From: Planctomycetota bacterium
GTDB taxonomy: Bacteria; Planctomycetota; PLA2; JAEUHO01
Length of the DNA: 64,000 nt
Assembly (NCBI GenBank): GCA_029259775.1
Contig: JAJDEN010000027.1
Span: forward strand, 1 to 64,000
Direction of reading: 5' to 3'
The stretch's first letter is position 1; every line of letters starts with the position of its first letter. The position numbers and the translations under genes are program-made. The notes under the pieces are model-generated. The model saw only the letters and a list, made by a program, of their open reading frames with translations, was not told where the DNA came from and made no database searches. Below, piece after piece: positions 61,261 to 64,000 of this stretch.

Positions 61261-62700
61261 CTACCGCCTACGGCGCTTCACACTGGCCCACGGCGGGACG
61301 CCGGGCGGGCGATCGGCCTTCTTCGCCTCAGGCTTCTTCGCCTCGGGCTTGGCCAGCTCGAACCCCGGGAAGGAGTTCTGCTTGATCTCCTTGTTGATCA
61401 GCTTCTCGATCGCCGTGAGCAACAGGCCATCGTCCTGCGTCACGAAGGAGACCGCGGCCCCCTTCTTGCCCATGCGGGCCGTACGGCCGACACGGTGGAC
61501 GTAGTCCTCGGCGGACTGCGGCAGGTCGTAGTTCACGACATGCGTGATGTCGTCGATATCGAGGCCGCGGGAGGCGACGTCCGTGGCGATCAGGAGCGGG
61601 AACTTGCCGTCCTTGAACGCCTGCAGGATGCGCTCGCGCTGCTTCTGGGGCAGCCCGCTGTGGATCAACTCGGCGCCGACGCCCCGCTGCTGCAGCTGGT
61701 ACGTCAGGCGGTCGACGCTGAAGCGCGTCCGGACGAACACGAGGCCCTTCTGCGGGTCGAGCTCCTTGATCACGGCCATGAGCAGGTCCTGCTTGCGCCG
61801 TCCGTCCACGAAGTAGAACTGCTGGTCGATGGCCTCGACCGTCAGCGTGTTCGTCTCGATGATCACGCGCTCGTGCTCACCGACATGCTTCGCGATGAGG
61901 CGCTCCACATCGTCGTTGAGCGTCGCGGAGGTGAGCAGGGTCTGCCGGCGGTTCTTGGACGCGGCCAGTAGCTTGTCTACGTCATCGCGGAAGCCCAGGT
62001 CGTACATGCGGTCGACCTCGTCCAGCACGATCGCATCGAGCTCTTCGAGCTTGAGCGCGCGCCTACTGATCAGGTCGAGCAGGCGTCCGGGCGTGCCGAT
62101 GACGATGGCCGCGTTCTTGAGCGCCCGGATCTGCGAGTCGAGCGGCGTGCCGCCGTAGCAACACACCGTGCGCACGGGCACGAAGCGCGTCAGCTTCACG
62201 GCCTCGGTCGCGATCTGGATCGCGAGCTCACGCGTCGGTGCGACGGCGAGGATGCGGACGGGGCCGCGCGGCTCGCCAGCGCCGTCGGGCGTGGCGTCCT
62301 CGACCTCGTCCATGAGAGCGAGCAGCGGCACGAGGAACGCGGCCGTCTTGCCTGTGCCCGTCTGGGCACGGCCCATGACGTTCTTCTCGTCGAGCACGAC
62401 GGGAATCATCGCGTCCTGGATCGGCGAGGGCTTGATGTAGCCGGCGGCCGCGATGGCCGCCGTCAGGTTGGGCGCGAGTTCGAACTTCTCGAACTCGGTC
62501 GTGGGCAGGCCGGCGGGCACGGGCTCGCCGCGACCGTCCGACTTGGGGCCGCCGCTGCCGCCACCAAGGCTGGGGCCGCCGCCACCGGAGCGGCCACCGC
62601 CGCCACCGCCTGAGCGGCCGCGGCCGCCCGATTGCTTTCGCGGGCCACGGGGGCCGCGCGTGCTTCTGTGGGGGTGTCCCCCGTGAGGTCCGTCTGACAT
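61261..62700 (-). CDS. DEAD-box RNA helicase
   Basis: 479 residues from ATG 62700. The N-terminal 50 residues are Gly/Arg/Ser-rich (an RG-type RNA-binding tail). Motifs: Q motif (GYIKPSPIQD), AQTGTGKT, PTREL, TPGRL, DEVD in place of DEAD (VLDEVDRMYDLGF), LTSATL, FVRTR, ATDVASRGLD and HRVGRTARMG. It remodels RNA with ATP. The C-terminus is short and basic, unlike CsdA or DbpA. DEVD is a known natural variant and should be active. No clear ribosome-binding site is seen. Confidence 0.93.
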   Translation of the reverse strand: MSDGPHGGHPHRSTRGPRGPRKQSGGRGRSGGGGGGRSGGGGPSLGGGSGGPKSDGRGEPVPAGLPTTEFEKFELAPNLTAAIAAAGYIKPSPIQDAMIPVVLDEKNVMGRAQTGTGKTAAFLVPLLALMDEVEDATPDGAGEPRGPVRILAVAPTRELAIQIATEAVKLTRFVPVRTVCCYGGTPLDSQIRALKNAAIVIGTPGRLLDLISRRALKLEELDAIVLDEVDRMYDLGFRDDVDKLLAASKNRRQTLLTSATLNDDVERLIAKHVGEHERVIIETNTLTVEAIDQQFYFVDGRRKQDLLMAVIKELDPQKGLVFVRTRFSVDRLTYQLQQRGVGAELIHSGLPQKQRERILQAFKDGKFPLLIATDVASRGLDIDDITHVVNYDLPQSAEDYVHRVGRTARMGKKGAAVSFVTQDDGLLLTAIEKLINKEIKQNSFPGFELAKPEAKKPEAKKADRPPGVPPWASVKRRRR

Positions 62701-62811
62701 GGAGAGAAATGTTACCTGACCCGCGCTGGGTTCTTCGCTCTGGCGCCACCGGCGGCCAGACACGGCGACGATGGTATAAGGTCCGCCGCGATTCGACAGG
62801 TTCCGCCGCGC

Positions 62812-62901
62812 GGAGAGGTGGCAGAGTGGTCGAATGCACAGGCTTGCTAAGCCTGCGTACCCGTCAGGGTACCCGGGGTTCGAATCCCCGCCTCTCCGCC
62901 A
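62812..62901 (+). tRNA. tRNA-Ser (anticodon GCT)
   Basis: Type II tRNA with encoded CCA. Acceptor GGAGAGG/CCTCTCC; anticodon stem CAGGC/GCCTG with loop TTGCTAA (anticodon GCT); long variable arm with GTACCC/GGGTAC pairing; T-arm CGGGG-TTCGAAT-CCCCG. The 90-base length fits serine. Confidence 0.97.
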
Positions 62902-62954
62902 TTTTCCCCGCCGTGCGGCGGTCGCCATGCGAGTCCCGGCCGGAGACTTGGCCC

Positions 62955-64000
62955 ATGAAGCTGGCGTACTGGGTCCTCTGTGCCTCGATCGCGGCGGTCG
63001 CCTGCGCGACGTCGGTGGCCGACGAGAAGGCGTCCAAGGAACTGGCACGCCATGGTCTGCGCGCCGGGCCGAGCCCGGATCTACCGGGCCTCCTGCCCGC
63101 CACGGTGCCCGGCCCGTCGTCGGCCCATGTGCATCTCCTGCGGGGGTCTTTGAGGGCCCTGCCGGCCGGGGACGATTCCCAGATTGCACCTGTCTCGCCC
63201 ATCTACTTCCCGCAATGGGCGCCCACGCCCAAGGACGTCTTCGATAGCATCACGCAGGCGGGCACGCGTTACTTCGTCGTGATCCGGGCCATCGACGCAG
63301 GCAGCGGCTGGGTACGCGAGGGTGCGCCGGGCTACGGGCCCCTCGCCCGCGGTCTCGCCGGCAAGATCTCCGGGTATGAGACGTGGACGGTCGAGTTCGC
63401 GTTCATCGGCAACGAACGCAAGGCCGCGACCCTGGTCACACCGGCGGCCCAGGCACAGGCGCGTCGACGCAACGTGAGCAGCCGGAAGGCGAGCGGTGCC
63501 GAGTGGACGCTTCGCCGATCCACCGAGAACGCCTACTTCGATGCGTTGAAGCGCGAAGGGCTCCCCGCCGAGCTCACGGGCCGCCTCGACCTTCGAAAGC
63601 TGTTGGGCGTTGCGCGCTCCATGCGGATGCGTGTGTTCGCTGGTGCACGGGCTGACGAGGCCTGGGCCAAGGTCATTCACGTACTGGAGCCCGCACGACG
63701 GCTCCTCCTCGCGGACACACCGCGCGATGTTCGCGCCCGCGTGATGCAAGACCTCGCCTCCGCGCTGGGCGCCACAGGCGAAACGAGCAGGCAGTTGGCC
63801 CTCCTCTCCGAGCATGCGCGCGCCGACCCGCAGAGCAGCTCCGCATGGATCGGCTTGGCGCGTTTCTACCTGCACGTCCTCGCTCTCCCCGAGCACGCCC
63901 TCGCGTTCGCACAGAAGGCGCATGCCCTGGCACCGACGTCAACGTCCTGCATCACGCTGGCCGCCGCGTTGTCCCGCCTCGGACGCGATGACGAGGCGAT
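62955..64000 (+). CDS. TPR-containing lipoprotein, partial (runs off the right edge)
   Basis: The frame is open from ATG 62955 to the window end, 348 codons with no stop; GGAG lies about ten bases upstream. The signal sequence ends in a lipobox (SIAAVAC). A novel-looking domain follows (about 95-180, YFPQWAPTPKDVFDSITQAG, RYFVVIRAIDAGSGW), then TPR-like helices from about 270 (SSAWIGLARFYLHVLALPEH). It is probably a periplasmic scaffold. The C-terminal part is missing. Confidence 0.7.
   Translation, partial: MKLAYWVLCASIAAVACATSVADEKASKELARHGLRAGPSPDLPGLLPATVPGPSSAHVHLLRGSLRALPAGDDSQIAPVSPIYFPQWAPTPKDVFDSITQAGTRYFVVIRAIDAGSGWVREGAPGYGPLARGLAGKISGYETWTVEFAFIGNERKAATLVTPAAQAQARRRNVSSRKASGAEWTLRRSTENAYFDALKREGLPAELTGRLDLRKLLGVARSMRMRVFAGARADEAWAKVIHVLEPARRLLLADTPRDVRARVMQDLASALGATGETSRQLALLSEHARADPQSSSAWIGLARFYLHVLALPEHALAFAQKAHALAPTSTSCITLAAALSRLGRDDEA

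Noticed and set aside
61261..62700. DEVD in the helicase as a broken motif
   Set aside because: All other helicase motifs are intact and the catalytic Asp-Glu pair is retained.

Overview
The window reads as high-GC bacterial chromosome, most likely from a planctomycete or a similar large-genome environmental lineage. This rests on content, not on a marker gene: a C39-like/DUF1573 fusion, several carboxypeptidase-regulatory-like (CarboxypepD_reg) secreted proteins, a signal peptidase I with extra domains, an ECF sigma/anti-sigma pair, Cys-rich secreted proteins and 'DLDGDGNLTEPGE'-type motifs. Phylum confidence is moderate.

Bases 1 to about 18.9 kb are accessory. They hold an IS3-type OrfA cut by the left edge, a HEAT-repeat protein that may be truncated by that IS, a phage-like gene, an integrase remnant, two secreted proteins, a three-gene surface/secretion operon (5.4-10.7 kb) and a gene-poor stretch (10.7-12.3 kb). 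A compact integrative element follows (12.3-18.9 kb): two unfamiliar genes separated by iteron-like repeats, an excisionase-like HTH gene and two tyrosine recombinases. The last recombinase reads antisense through a tRNA-Gly(CCC) gene, the probable attachment site.

From 19 kb the content looks like core chromosome. Bases 21.0-29.2 kb (minus strand) are a complete Wsp-type chemosensory operon in Wsp gene order: MCP, CheW, CheR-TPR, CheW, CheA-REC, CheB, response regulator. The last gene keeps a WspR-like receiver but carries a PP2C/SpoIIE phosphatase instead of a GGDEF cyclase. A PilJ-type MCP gene faces it. After an SDR gene, a lipoprotein, an orphan secretin, a membrane protein and a VWA protein comes a FliA/WhiG-family sigma gene. 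Its leader contains a well-formed c-di-GMP-I (GEMM) riboswitch aptamer.

Bases 37-51 kb hold a nitrilase-family amidase, an ECF-sigma/anti-sigma/periplasmic-protein operon, signal peptidase I, an HNH nuclease, an M1 peptidase, an acyl-CoA ligase, thioredoxin and a ferritin-like protein. Bases 52-62.7 kb (minus) hold a CarboxypepD_reg protein, an amino-acid ABC transporter without its ATPase, an Xaa-Pro aminopeptidase, a TPR/DUF2325-like protein, a cupin-B3/B4 fusion and a DEAD-box helicase. A tRNA-Ser(GCT) gene and a partial TPR lipoprotein close the window. Three intergenic clusters of a GTAGGGGCG-type palindromic repeat (30.1, 50.7 and 61.0 kb) belong to one dispersed family.

The strongest candidates for something undescribed are the Wsp array wired to a phosphatase output and the c-di-GMP riboswitch on a flagellar/sporulation-type sigma gene.
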